Below, one piece after another: positions 1-7,940 of a stretch of 64,000 nucleotides of DNA; position 1 is the stretch's first letter; every line of letters begins with the position of its first letter. The translations under genes and the position numbers were made by a program. Source of the DNA: Nonomuraea purpurea (lineage in GTDB: Bacteria > Actinomycetota > Actinomycetes > Streptosporangiales > Streptosporangiaceae); NCBI RefSeq assembly GCF_042650645.1, contig NZ_JBHSBI010000035.1:1-64000 (forward strand), written 5' to 3'. A model generated the notes under the pieces. It worked only from the letters and a program-made list of their open reading frames with translations. It was not told where the DNA came from and made no database searches.

Positions 1-1345
1 GGTCGGCCTGGGCGACCTGGGCGCGCAGCACGTCACCGAGCGCCACCAGGTCCTTGTCGGCGTTCGGGATCTCCACCCCGATCGCCGACTTGCCCGGAAT
101 GGGCGACCTAACCGGAATGGGCGACAAAATCCTGAGATCTGCGGACTTGACCGCGTACGCGATGTTCTTCGTGAGCGCCGTGATCTTCTCGACCTTGACC
201 CCCGGCCCCAGTTCGATCTCGTAGCGGGTCACCGTCGGCCCTCGGGTGAAGCCGATCACCTGCGCGTCGATGGTGAACTGCTCCAGCACGCTCGTCAGCG
301 CGTTCACCACGGTCCAGTTGGCCTCGGTCTGGGGGCGAAGAACTGTGTCCGGCCTGAGAAGTCTGAGGTCGGGCAAGGCGTATGGGACGCGCTCGTGGAC
401 GGTGCCCGAGAGCGATTGTGCGGAGGACGGTGACAGAAGCCGACTGCCGTCCTCAAGCAAGGAATGGATTGGTGCGTTCTCTTCGAGCCGCTTGGTGTAT
501 TTGAGTGTCGCGGCGTTCCGTAGATCCACGGTAAGCGGCTGACCATCCGCAGGAAGGCCCATGCTGATACCGCCCATGAGCGCGCGCAGGATGTCCTGGT
601 CGGACGGCCGATCCTCTGGTCGCTTGGACAAACAGGCCCTGAGCAGGTTACGTAATGGTTCAGCCACGCCTCGAAGCTCCGGCTCCGCATGCGAGATCCG
701 GTAGAGAATGGCTGGGATGCTGTCGTTCCCGAAAGCCATCCGACCCGTGCTCGCGAAGATCAAGGTGACAGCCCAGGAGAAGACGTCAGATACGGGTCCG
801 ATTTCGGCTCCCGCCACCTGCTCAGGTGACATGTATGCTGGCGTGCCGACCGCACCGCTGGTCTTGGTGGAAGTGGCATCCAGCACCTTGGCGATGCCGA
901 AGTCGATGACCACCGGGCCTTCGGGCCCGAGAAGTACATTGCTCGGCTTGAAGTCTCGGTGAACGATCCCAGCCTGGTGGATGGCCGTCAGCGCTGTCAT
1001 CGTATTGATCGCAAGGCGTGCCAGTCCGCCTTCGTCTCGAGGCCCGTCCCGCCTGACCAGTTCTTCGAGGGAAACTCCGTCGACGTACTCGCTGACGATG
1101 TACGGTTGGTCGCCGTCCATGTCGACGTCAATGATTCGGGCGGTACAGAACGGAGCGACTTGCCGGGTAACCGCGACTTCACGCCGAAACCGTCGACGGG
1201 CGTCGTCATCGCCGGCAAACCGGGCGTGCAGCAGTTTCACTGCGACTTTCCTGCTGCCTGGAGACTCGCCGAGGTATACCGCGCCTTGCCCGCCTTGACC
1301 CAGCAGTCTGGACAGGGTGTATCGGCCGATGCGTCGAACATTCAT
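1..1345 (-). CDS. Ser/Thr protein kinase fused in frame to FtsK translocase region (partial, runs off left edge)
   Basis: The frame opens at ATG 1345 and stays open to base 1, so 448 codons are visible and the C-terminus is missing. Residues 1-255 are a Hanks-type kinase: glycine loop GQGGQGAVYLG, VAVKLL lysine, HRDFKPSN catalytic loop near 128, DFGIAK near 147 and a GTPAYMSPEQ activation segment. After a linker of about 65 residues, the frame becomes FtsK-like from about residue 320: YALPDLRLLRPDT, then GFTRGPTVTRYEIELGPGVK and the SPIPGKSAIGVEIPN block that precedes the FtsK motor Walker A. FtsK normally has N-terminal membrane helices here, not a kinase, and no membrane segment is visible. 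A six-residue tandem repeat (SPIPVR-SPIPGK) interrupts the FtsK part. Kinase and FtsK identities are certain. Whether the chimera is functional or a recombination product is not. Confidence 0.85.
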   Translation of the reverse strand, partial: MNVRRIGRYTLSRLLGQGGQGAVYLGESPGSRKVAVKLLHARFAGDDDARRRFRREVAVTRQVAPFCTARIIDVDMDGDQPYIVSEYVDGVSLEELVRRDGPRDEGGLARLAINTMTALTAIHQAGIVHRDFKPSNVLLGPEGPVVIDFGIAKVLDATSTKTSGAVGTPAYMSPEQVAGAEIGPVSDVFSWAVTLIFASTGRMAFGNDSIPAILYRISHAEPELRGVAEPLRNLLRACLSKRPEDRPSDQDILRALMGGISMGLPADGQPLTVDLRNAATLKYTKRLEENAPIHSLLEDGSRLLSPSSAQSLSGTVHERVPYALPDLRLLRPDTVLRPQTEANWTVVNALTSVLEQFTIDAQVIGFTRGPTVTRYEIELGPGVKVEKITALTKNIAYAVKSADLRILSPIPVRSPIPGKSAIGVEIPNADKDLVALGDVLRAQVAQAD

Positions 1346-1642
1346 GCTGCTACGGATCGCCCACGAAGAACAGGCTTGCCTGTCCCATCCACCTGGCTCG
1401 GAAGGACTGGGAGAGGTGTCATCGTGCTCCTCTTGAAGGCGCAGTACCACGTGTAGAGGCAAGAGCGTTTCAGAGGAAATTTACAGCATGTGAGCGAAAC
1501 AGGCATGGGTTGTACCCGCCCGCGCCCGCTAGCGCGTTCGTCACCGCCGGGGTCGATTCGCAGCATGGTGACGCACCCCCGCAAATCGGCACCTCTGACG
1601 AAGGTGCCCCTGTCTTGAACCGAACAGAGTGCGCCCCTCACA

Positions 1643-2551
1643 TCATTTCTTCTCCGTCCACGGCTCGTACGCGCTGTCCCCCGGAAGCACCCAGACCGCC
1701 GCAACAGGTCTGGCGACTCGCCGCATCAGTGTCGCCTTGCCCGTCACCTTCGAGACCCGGTAGATCGCCACCCCCGTCTTGGTCCTCGATCGCACGATCA
1801 CGTGTCCGGCCCGGTCGAAGTCGAGGTCGTCGATGTACTGCCCACGCGGCAACTGTACGGTCACCGTGCTGCTCGCGCGGCCCGTACGCAGGTTGAGCAG
1901 GCGCAGCTTGCGGTACTTCGGGTATGTGCCGACAGGTACCGCCGTGGTGACGTAGTCGTTCGCCAGTGCGACCGGTGACAGCCTCGTCTTGAGCCGGGTC
2001 CGGGCTCGCAGCCCTCGGTCGAACACCACCACCCGTTCCCCTTGCAGCAGCAGTCGCTTGCCGTCCGGGCTGAATCCGCTGAAACCCCACGCGTCCGTCT
2101 TTCCCGGAGACGGCAGCTGCTTGCCCTTCCGTAGGTCCGCGAAGACCCCCACCCCCGGGGCCGAGGTCATCGTGATCACAAAACTGCCGTCGTCCGACAC
2201 CAACGGCCACTCCTCGTTGATCGAGTACGCCGTGAGGTCCCGCGACACGACCCTTTCCTTGCTGCTCAGAGTCCGCTCGACGAACCGCTCATCCGATTTC
2301 CGGAAGTAGAAGAAATGCCGCCCGTCTCCGCTCACCAGGAACGGCGCCCGAGCACCGGAATTGACCGCGCCGGCGGGCGCCTTGGCAAGCGCCTCCGGCA
2401 CCTCGACCACGTCTCCGTTGGTGAGCACCAGTTCCCAGGTCTGCTTCAGCTGCGCGTACGCGATCGTGGCCCGCGTGGCAGCCCCAGCAGGCTGTGCGAT
2501 CAGAGTGACGGAGGTCAGGAGAAGTGTCACCAGAGCCGTACGAAATCTCAT
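1643..2551 (-). CDS. Secreted beta-propeller-like protein, function unknown
   Basis: 302 aa from ATG 2551. The frame is open further upstream, but this start places a clean Sec signal peptide first (MRFRTALVTLLLTSVTL, then AQPAGAA as a likely cleavage site). The mature part has recurring blocks such as DGRHFFYFRKSD, DGSFVITM, FSPDGKRLLLQGERV and YIDDLDFDRAGHVIVRS. These resemble blades of WD40/TolB-type propellers. No catalytic motif is apparent. It stands alone between the kinase chimera and the toxin-antitoxin pair, in opposite orientation to the latter. Exported propeller-like protein is as far as the sequence goes. Confidence 0.7.
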   Translation of the reverse strand: MRFRTALVTLLLTSVTLIAQPAGAATRATIAYAQLKQTWELVLTNGDVVEVPEALAKAPAGAVNSGARAPFLVSGDGRHFFYFRKSDERFVERTLSSKERVVSRDLTAYSINEEWPLVSDDGSFVITMTSAPGVGVFADLRKGKQLPSPGKTDAWGFSGFSPDGKRLLLQGERVVVFDRGLRARTRLKTRLSPVALANDYVTTAVPVGTYPKYRKLRLLNLRTGRASSTVTVQLPRGQYIDDLDFDRAGHVIVRSRTKTGVAIYRVSKVTGKATLMRRVARPVAAVWVLPGDSAYEPWTEKK

Positions 2552-2845
2552 GCATCGTAAGATGCCGAAAACTTTAGGAATGTTGCCAGCTCGGCGGAGG
2601 CCGTGAGACTTGCCGTTCTCAGCAGTTTGTAACGAGGCGGTCCAGAGATGTGGCGGACAGGGCGATCCAGCCCTCCGGGGACGCCCCGCCGGCCTGCTCC
2701 CCCGCCGGTACGGCCACCAGCCTGGGCCAAGAGGCACGTCCAGCTCACCCGCCATCTGCGACGGTGGGACCGCGACACCCGCCGTCCGTTCCTCGTAGGG
2801 ACCAGGAGACTCAGCGGTCTCTCACGAGCGAAGCGGCGCCGTCGC
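2552..2845. other. Intergenic region, nothing recognised
   Basis: About 290 bases between the start of the secreted protein and the operator of the RHH/PIN pair. It presumably holds both divergent promoters. I see no credible gene, repeat or RNA in it. Confidence 0.5.
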
Positions 2846-2861
2846 GCATACCGCAGTATGC
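2846..2861. promoter_or_regulatory. Perfect 6-4-6 palindrome upstream of RHH antitoxin
   Basis: GCATAC-cgca-GTATGC ends 7 bases before the antitoxin start codon at 2869. Ribbon-helix-helix antitoxins normally bind such palindromes to repress their own operon, so this is the likely autoregulatory operator. The position also suggests overlap with the promoter or transcription start. Confidence 0.6.
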
Positions 2862-2868
2862 TTGCTTC

Positions 2869-3117
2869 ATGGCGGAAACGACACGCATCACGGTGACGCT
2901 ACCGAATGACCAGGTCGCCGAGCTCAGGAAGCTCACCGACAACGTATCCGGCTATGTCGCCGAGGCGGTGGCACGTCAGCTACGGCACCAACTCCTCGGC
3001 GCCGACCTGCTGCGCTACCAGGAGGAGCACGGAGAGTTCACCGAGGAGGAACTGGCTCAGGCCCACTCCAGGATCTTCGGGGCAGCGGGCCTCGACGGCT
3101 CAGCGGGCGCAGCGTGA
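2869..3117 (+). CDS. Ribbon-helix-helix antitoxin (VapB-like)
   Basis: 82 aa. The N-terminus TRITVTLPNDQVAELRKL has the alternating strand and following helix of a RHH DNA-binding domain. The acidic C-terminal half (EEHGEFTEEELAQAHSRIF) fits a toxin-wrapping tail. A perfect palindrome lies just upstream, and its stop codon overlaps the GTG start of the PIN-domain gene by 4 bp (GTGA), implying translational coupling. It should neutralise the downstream PIN nuclease and autoregulate. The ATG at 2869 is chosen because it starts exactly at the RHH domain. Confidence 0.75.
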   Translation: MAETTRITVTLPNDQVAELRKLTDNVSGYVAEAVARQLRHQLLGADLLRYQEEHGEFTEEELAQAHSRIFGAAGLDGSAGAA

Positions 3118-3515
3118 TCGAGCACGTCGAAACCGTCGTCCTGGACTCTCAAGGGTTTTCCGCCTGGATCGCACAGGATCGCAAGATTCTCGCGATGTTC
3201 CAGGTGTTCCAGACCATGGGCGCCGATTTCATCATCGGCGCAAACACCATCGTGGAAGTCAGCCATACACGGGTGAACATGCCTCGACTGCAGTGGGCGC
3301 TCTCCCGCGTCAAGGTCGAGCCGGTAACCGAGAACGCGGCGAAGGCGGCCGCGAAGCTCCTCAAAGGAGCGGGCCTGCACGGCCACCAGTACGCGATCGA
3401 CGCGACGGTCGCCGAGATGGCACTGCGCCAGCCGGGCCCGGTGGCCATGCTGACCTCCGATGTCGACGACATGGCCCGGCTGTGCGGCAACCGTGTCCGG
3501 CTCATCGGCATCTGA
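3114..3515 (+). CDS. PIN-domain ribonuclease toxin (VapC-like)
   Basis: 133 aa from GTG 3114. It has the spaced acidic residues of a PIN nuclease: D11 in VVLDSQGF, E48 in ANTIVEVS, D96 in YAIDATVAE and D116 in LTSDVDDM. PIN toxins are metal-dependent RNases, usually cutting tRNA or rRNA. The sequence does not show the target here. It forms a bicistron with the RHH antitoxin (4-bp overlap). The active site looks complete, so the pair is probably functional. Confidence 0.75.
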   Translation: MIEHVETVVLDSQGFSAWIAQDRKILAMFQVFQTMGADFIIGANTIVEVSHTRVNMPRLQWALSRVKVEPVTENAAKAAAKLLKGAGLHGHQYAIDATVAEMALRQPGPVAMLTSDVDDMARLCGNRVRLIGI

Positions 3516-3675
3516 GCAGGCAACCACCGCTGTTCGCCCAGCCCGCCATCTGCGTGGATCGGCACTGGCTTCAGCAACCACCTGGCTCCGGCCCGCACGA
3601 TTGGATCAGTCCGCTGCGAGTGTCAGCGCGCGGCCCAAAGCGCTGATCTCCACGCATGCTGAACGCGTTGCGGAG

Positions 3676-4749
3676 CTACCGGCTGGTCAGGAGACCCGAC
3701 TCACGTAGCCGGTTGAAGGCACCCCCAATATCGCTGGGTGTGAAGAGCTGCTGCTTACGAGGGCTCCATGCGGCCATCTCACTGACGAGAGCGCCGCGAT
3801 CGGCGACAACTCCCGATTTCGAGGCCAGGTACTGAACAGTCGCCAGCAGCTCCATGCCCTCCGGATACTCGTAACCCACGACAGCGCTGCGAACCGATTC
3901 CCACGCCTGCTCGAACGCCACATCCCCGGCGACGGCTGTCTCCGCAGCAGTGGCTGCGTCCGGCTGAACTTGGAGCACGGCTCTGGCTCCCAGTGTGCCG
4001 TCCCCATAACCCAGGAGGTAGTGGCCTTCCATGGCCGCCAGTTCCTGGTTGAGCCGAACGGAGAAAGGACCGTAAATGTGCGGGGTGAATCGCAGCCCCA
4101 GGTCCAGACCAGCGCACTGGATGAGATAGGGAATCTTGTGCGCCTCCAGCAGTGATAGCCGGGGCGTCACCGACACGCCAGATTCGAAGGCAAGAGCCAC
4201 ATACCTGGACAAGGTGGCAATCAATCGGCTCCGAGCGGGCGTGAGCTGTGGCCGGTCCGCGCCTGTCACCATGTCCCGCGGGTGAGGCGTTCCGGGACCG
4301 TAGAGACGGATGTCCAGGTCAAGGCTACCGAGCTTCTCCATGATCAGCGGGCGCACAACGGACCATTGCAGCCCACCATTCCCACAGCCGAGCGGAGGCA
4401 CGGCGACGCTACGGACCTCGAGATCGACCAGGAGGCGTGCGAGATCATCAAGCCCGGTGACGATATCGTCAAGCCGGGAGCGTTGTCGCCAGTGACGCTT
4501 GGTCGGGAAGTTGAGGACCCAGCGATCCGTACCCGCGAGCCGCACGGGAAGGATCTTTCCAGGCCTGAGCTCGCCGCGGGCGCAGACCTCGGCGTAGGCG
4601 GCGAAGACCTCCGGGAAGGCTCGCTTGAACTGAAGCGCTATGCCTTTACCCATGACACCGACCAGATTGACCGTGTTGACGAGCGCCTGGGCATCATCAC
4701 GCAGCAAGTTTCCGCTGACTTCCCTGATCACTTCAGCCCACCCCCTCAC
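3676..4749 (-). CDS. darG: DarG antitoxin, macrodomain DNA ADP-ribosyl glycohydrolase
   Basis: 357 aa. Residues 1-155 are a macrodomain: the ADP-ribose-binding stretch NTVNLVGVMGKGIALQFK near the N-terminus and PPLGCGNGGLQW near 120. Residues from about 165 form the C-terminal DarT-inhibiting domain (LLEAHKIPYLIQCAGL, IYGPFSVRLNQELAAMEG). DarG removes the ADP-ribose that DarT places on thymidine in single-stranded DNA and also binds DarT. It lies 36 bp downstream of darT on the same strand, the usual order. The length and both domains look intact, in contrast to its partner. Confidence 0.85.
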   Translation of the reverse strand: MRGWAEVIREVSGNLLRDDAQALVNTVNLVGVMGKGIALQFKRAFPEVFAAYAEVCARGELRPGKILPVRLAGTDRWVLNFPTKRHWRQRSRLDDIVTGLDDLARLLVDLEVRSVAVPPLGCGNGGLQWSVVRPLIMEKLGSLDLDIRLYGPGTPHPRDMVTGADRPQLTPARSRLIATLSRYVALAFESGVSVTPRLSLLEAHKIPYLIQCAGLDLGLRFTPHIYGPFSVRLNQELAAMEGHYLLGYGDGTLGARAVLQVQPDAATAAETAVAGDVAFEQAWESVRSAVVGYEYPEGMELLATVQYLASKSGVVADRGALVSEMAAWSPRKQQLFTPSDIGGAFNRLRESGLLTSR

Positions 4750-4785
4750 CGATTATCCCTGATCGAATGTGTTTTCGAAACCGTT

Positions 4786-5301
4786 CTAGAAGTACCAGTG
4801 CGCTCTGACCTCCGCGGAAGGACGCCGCTCCAGCCCGACGATCTCGCGTGCGACCGCGGCCACGGACTCAGTCTGGGCATAGACACGTGAGAAGGCCATC
4901 CACGGCACTCGCTCATGGACCAGTAGTTCGGCCATGCGGCGTTGAACACGAGACCCATCCTCGTCGGTGTTGGCCCAGTATTCCGCTTCCATCAGCGCCC
5001 AATCTATATGGGTGGCCAGTTCGCGTTGCGTAGCGGTGAACCGTGCTGTGGCGAGGGCCGCGTTTCGATCACTTGCCACCCACGCGAGGTTCGATGCGTA
5101 GAAGGGAACATAGTCGGCAACCACCCCCAACGGGCCGATGGGGACCGAGCGTGTTCTCCGAAGTTCCTTGATCCCCTGCTCAGCACACTCCACGACCAGT
5201 GGCGGCTGAAGATTGTCGGCCACCAGTCCGGTCCGAGCAACGCTCTCCAGATTGTCCACGTGAGTGAAGTGCAACAGCCACGGATCTTGCGTGTCCATCA
5301 T
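4786..5301 (-). CDS. darT: DarT-family DNA ADP-ribosyltransferase toxin with internal deletion
   Basis: 171 aa; DarT (DUF4433) proteins are usually about 200-230. The N-terminal LLHFTHVDNLESVARTGL and VADYVPFY blocks are present. So is the C-terminal half: HIDWALMEAEYW, the glutamate-containing RRMAELLVHERVPW and the WYF end. Straight after VPFY (residue 68, near base 5097) the family normally continues with FAPRSPM and about 35 more residues. Here the chain jumps to LAWVASDRNAALATARF. The lost segment includes the conserved arginine known to be needed for catalysis in characterised DarT. The frame is maintained, so a shortened protein would be made, probably inactive. Two adjacent ATGs (5301, 5298) could start it. 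Confidence 0.75.
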   Translation of the reverse strand: MMDTQDPWLLHFTHVDNLESVARTGLVADNLQPPLVVECAEQGIKELRRTRSVPIGPLGVVADYVPFYASNLAWVASDRNAALATARFTATQRELATHIDWALMEAEYWANTDEDGSRVQRRMAELLVHERVPWMAFSRVYAQTESVAAVAREIVGLERRPSAEVRAHWYF

Positions 5302-5353
5302 CGACCAGCAGCATAGCCTTGGGCCGTGAAACCTGGCCGGCCTGTAGCGTCGA

Positions 5354-7009
5354 TCAGAAGGTGACCACTCCCGTCAGGAGATCCTCGAAGTGGTCGGCGA
5401 CCGGGGCGTCGATGCCGCGTAGCGGGCCGCGGTCGGCCAGGTGCGCCTCGGCGTAGAGCCGGGCCACGAGTGACTTTCGGCCGTCGTCGAGCCCCCACGT
5501 GGCCTGGTCCTCCAGCAGGGCGGCGGCGTAGACGTCGGCCATGAACTGCGCCAGCGGATACAACCGCGCCTCGGCGACGGAGTGTTCCAGGGCCGCCCAC
5601 GCCGAGATCGCCTTGGTCAGGTCCTCGATGCGTGCGTGCACGAGGTCGGAGGTGGCCAGGGCGCGCAGGCGCTCCAGGAACGGCTCGTGGGCGTTCTCGC
5701 GCAGCATCGCCCGCCGCACGTCCAGGCAGAGGATGTTGTCGCCGCCCTCCCAGATCGGGTTGACCTGGGCATCGCGCAGGAGGCGGGCGACCGGCCACTG
5801 CTCGATGTAGCCGTTGCCGCCGTGCACCTCGATGGCGTCGCTGGCCGCGGTGACGCCGAGGCGGGCGGCGCGCAGTTTGACGAGGGCGGGGGCCAGGCGC
5901 AGTCGCGGGCCGAGGTGGCTGTCGAAGACGAGCGCCTGGGCGGCCTCGACCTCGACGATGAGTTCGGCGAGTTTGCGGCGCATCAGTGGCTGCTCGATGA
6001 GCGGGCGGCCGAACGCCTCGCGGGCGCGGGCGTAGCAGAGCGACTCGACGAGGGCGCGTCTGGCCACACCGAGGCCCATCATGGCAATGCCGAGCCTGGA
6101 GGCGTTGGTGAGCTTCATCATCGTGCCGAGGCCCGACCCCGAGCCCTCTCCTGCCAGCAGGAACGCCTCCGCGTCCGTGAGTTCGACCTCGGCCAGGGCG
6201 ACCGATTTGGTGCCGAGTTTGTTCTTGAGCCGCCTGATCCGCACCCCGTTGCGCTCGCCGTCGCGCCGCTCCCACAGCACCAGGAAGGGCGCGACGGCCC
6301 CCTCGGGCAGCTTGGCCAGCACCACGAACGCCGAGCCGTTGGCGTTGGAGACGAACCATTTGAAGCCCGACAGGCGCCAGGCGTCGCCGACGGGTTCGGC
6401 GGTGGTTTCCAGGGCCGCCAGGTCCGAGCCACCCGTGCGTTCGGTGAACATCTGAGCGGCCTCGCCCGAGTAGAAGCCGTTGGCGAAGATCTCCCGTACC
6501 CGATCGCGGACGTCCTCGGGCGCGTATTTCTCGGCGAGGGAGACCACCATGTCCCCGCCCGTGCCGAGCGCGCAGCCCATCCCGATGTCGGCCTGGTCGA
6601 GCAGGTACGTCCATGCGGCTCCGAGCGCGGCCGGGTTCGCCCCGTGTGCGCGGGCTTCGTCGGCGAAGGCGGGTGAGGTGAAGTTGTCCGTCATGAGCGC
6701 CTGTTTGGCGGTGTGGAACGACGGCGGCATGACGACCTCGCTGACGTCCCTGCCCCACTTGTCGTACTTCTCCAGCCGCGGCGGGTTACGGTCGGACTCC
6801 TCCGCGCACTCGGCCACCAGCCCGCCCGTGAGCGCGCCCAGCCGGTCGAGGTGCGGCTCGGCCCAGGCGAAGCCGTCGCCGAGATGGCGCCGCATGAGCA
6901 GGCGCAGCGTGGGATCGCACTGCCACCAGTTACGCCCGGCCGCGCCCTGATAGCGCTCGGTCGCGTAACGATCGCTGCGGTCGAAAGGTTCGATCAGATA
7001 GCGCCCCAT
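5354..7009 (-). CDS. Acyl-CoA dehydrogenase, AidB-like subgroup
   Basis: 551 aa, in the AidB/large acyl-CoA dehydrogenase range and longer than the usual 380. It has the flavin/substrate blocks SGEAAQMFTERTGGSDLA and LSGFKWFVSNANG in the middle. The C-terminal part carries YARAREAFGRPLIEQPLMR, DAIEVHGGNGYIEQWPVAR and NPIWEGGDNI, all hallmarks of the FAD-dependent family. AidB-type members act on acyl-CoA or have alkylation-damage roles, and the substrate cannot be read from sequence. It is transcribed divergently from a PaaX-family regulator 31 bp away, which probably controls it. Confidence 0.85.
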   Translation of the reverse strand: MGRYLIEPFDRSDRYATERYQGAAGRNWWQCDPTLRLLMRRHLGDGFAWAEPHLDRLGALTGGLVAECAEESDRNPPRLEKYDKWGRDVSEVVMPPSFHTAKQALMTDNFTSPAFADEARAHGANPAALGAAWTYLLDQADIGMGCALGTGGDMVVSLAEKYAPEDVRDRVREIFANGFYSGEAAQMFTERTGGSDLAALETTAEPVGDAWRLSGFKWFVSNANGSAFVVLAKLPEGAVAPFLVLWERRDGERNGVRIRRLKNKLGTKSVALAEVELTDAEAFLLAGEGSGSGLGTMMKLTNASRLGIAMMGLGVARRALVESLCYARAREAFGRPLIEQPLMRRKLAELIVEVEAAQALVFDSHLGPRLRLAPALVKLRAARLGVTAASDAIEVHGGNGYIEQWPVARLLRDAQVNPIWEGGDNILCLDVRRAMLRENAHEPFLERLRALATSDLVHARIEDLTKAISAWAALEHSVAEARLYPLAQFMADVYAAALLEDQATWGLDDGRKSLVARLYAEAHLADRGPLRGIDAPVADHFEDLLTGVVTF

Positions 7010-7019
7010 ACTCGCGAGT
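7010..7019. promoter_or_regulatory. 10-bp palindrome between acyl-CoA dehydrogenase and PaaX regulator
   Basis: ACTCGCGAGT abuts the dehydrogenase start codon in a 31-bp divergent gap, with an AT-rich stretch (TTACATATAAT) next to it that could hold a -10 element for the regulator. Likely the PaaX-type operator. Confidence 0.4.
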
Positions 7020-7040
7020 GTTACATATAATCGACACGCG

Positions 7041-7757
7041 ATGGAAGAGCGTAATGGACTGAGCGCCAGATCGGCCGTGCTGAGCGCGTTGCTGGGCAGC
7101 CACCCGCCTCGGCTTTCCGCCCGTCACCTGGTGCGCATCGGTGCGCTGTTCGGCATCGCCGAGGGCACCGTGCGGGTGGCGCTGTCCCGGATGGTCGCGG
7201 CGGGCGATCTCATCCAGTCCGAACGCGCGTACACGCTGTCGGAGCGGCTCGTCGAACGCCAGGCCAGGCAGGACGAGAGCCGCGACCCCCACACCAAGCA
7301 CTGGGACGGCACGTGGGAGGTGGCCGTGGTCACCGCCGAGCGGCGCGCGCCGGTCGACCGCGCCGCGCTGCGGCACACCATGAGCGCGCTGCGCCTGGCC
7401 GAACTGCGCGAGGGCACCTGGATGCGCCCGGCCAACCTGGTCCGCCGGTGGCCGGAGATCGTCGCCGCCCAGTGCACGCTGATCGACGGTCGCCCCCACG
7501 GCGACCCCACGCCCCTGCTGTGGGATCTGGACGGCTGGGCGGACGAGGCCCGCAGGCTGGAGCGGGCCCTCGACCGTTCCGAGGGGCTGGCGGAGGGGTT
7601 CCTGGTGTCGGCCGCGGTGCTGCGCCATCTGCTCGCCGATCCGCTACTGCCCCCGGAACTGCTGCCCGCCGACTGGCCGGGGGGCGAGCTACGGGCCCGC
7701 TACGACGACTTCGACGCCCGCTACCGCGAGGTTCTGCACACCCACCTCAGAGGCTGA
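7041..7757 (+). CDS. PaaX-family transcriptional regulator
   Basis: 238 aa. The N-terminal winged helix (SARHLVRIGALFGIAEGTVRVALSRMVAAGDL) and the DGTWEVAVV segment that follows are typical of PaaX, a GntR-like repressor of phenylacetyl-CoA catabolism that senses acyl-CoA esters. Divergence from an acyl-CoA dehydrogenase supports local control by an acyl-CoA ligand. Its last codons (HLRG-stop) lie inside a repeat shared with the 3' end of the gene at 8779-9807, showing that the two genes were once convergent neighbours. Confidence 0.85.
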   Translation: MEERNGLSARSAVLSALLGSHPPRLSARHLVRIGALFGIAEGTVRVALSRMVAAGDLIQSERAYTLSERLVERQARQDESRDPHTKHWDGTWEVAVVTAERRAPVDRAALRHTMSALRLAELREGTWMRPANLVRRWPEIVAAQCTLIDGRPHGDPTPLLWDLDGWADEARRLERALDRSEGLAEGFLVSAAVLRHLLADPLLPPELLPADWPGGELRARYDDFDARYREVLHTHLRG

Positions 7758-7915
7758 CCCCGAAGATCATCCTTTTGTTTCTGAATTCGGTGACGCTCCA
7801 GAGCTTGCCGTCCTGCACCGTCAGGTCTTCTGGACCGATCGGGAACGGCCTGGTCTGCAGCTCCCCATCGGCGTGGACGAGCAGTTTGCCGTTGGCGGTG
7901 GAGCCGGCCGCTGGC
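7746..7915 (+). repeat. Duplicated 3' end of the 8779-9807 gene (copy 1)
   Basis: About 170 bp at roughly 92% identity to 8778-8948 in the same orientation, offset 1032 bp. On the minus strand it encodes the same C-terminus (MIFGVSL-stop here, VIFGVSL-stop in the intact gene). It ends where the HigB reading frame begins, so the HigBA module sits between two copies of this segment. Confidence 0.85.
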
Positions 7916-7940
7916 CTGGGAGATCACGCTGCACGCTGAA

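Noticed and set aside
1510..1896. 128-aa plus-strand frame across the propeller gene's 3' end
   Set aside because: Overlaps the minus-strand gene and has Pro/Ser/Arg-rich shadow composition; nothing else is seen in 1346-1642.
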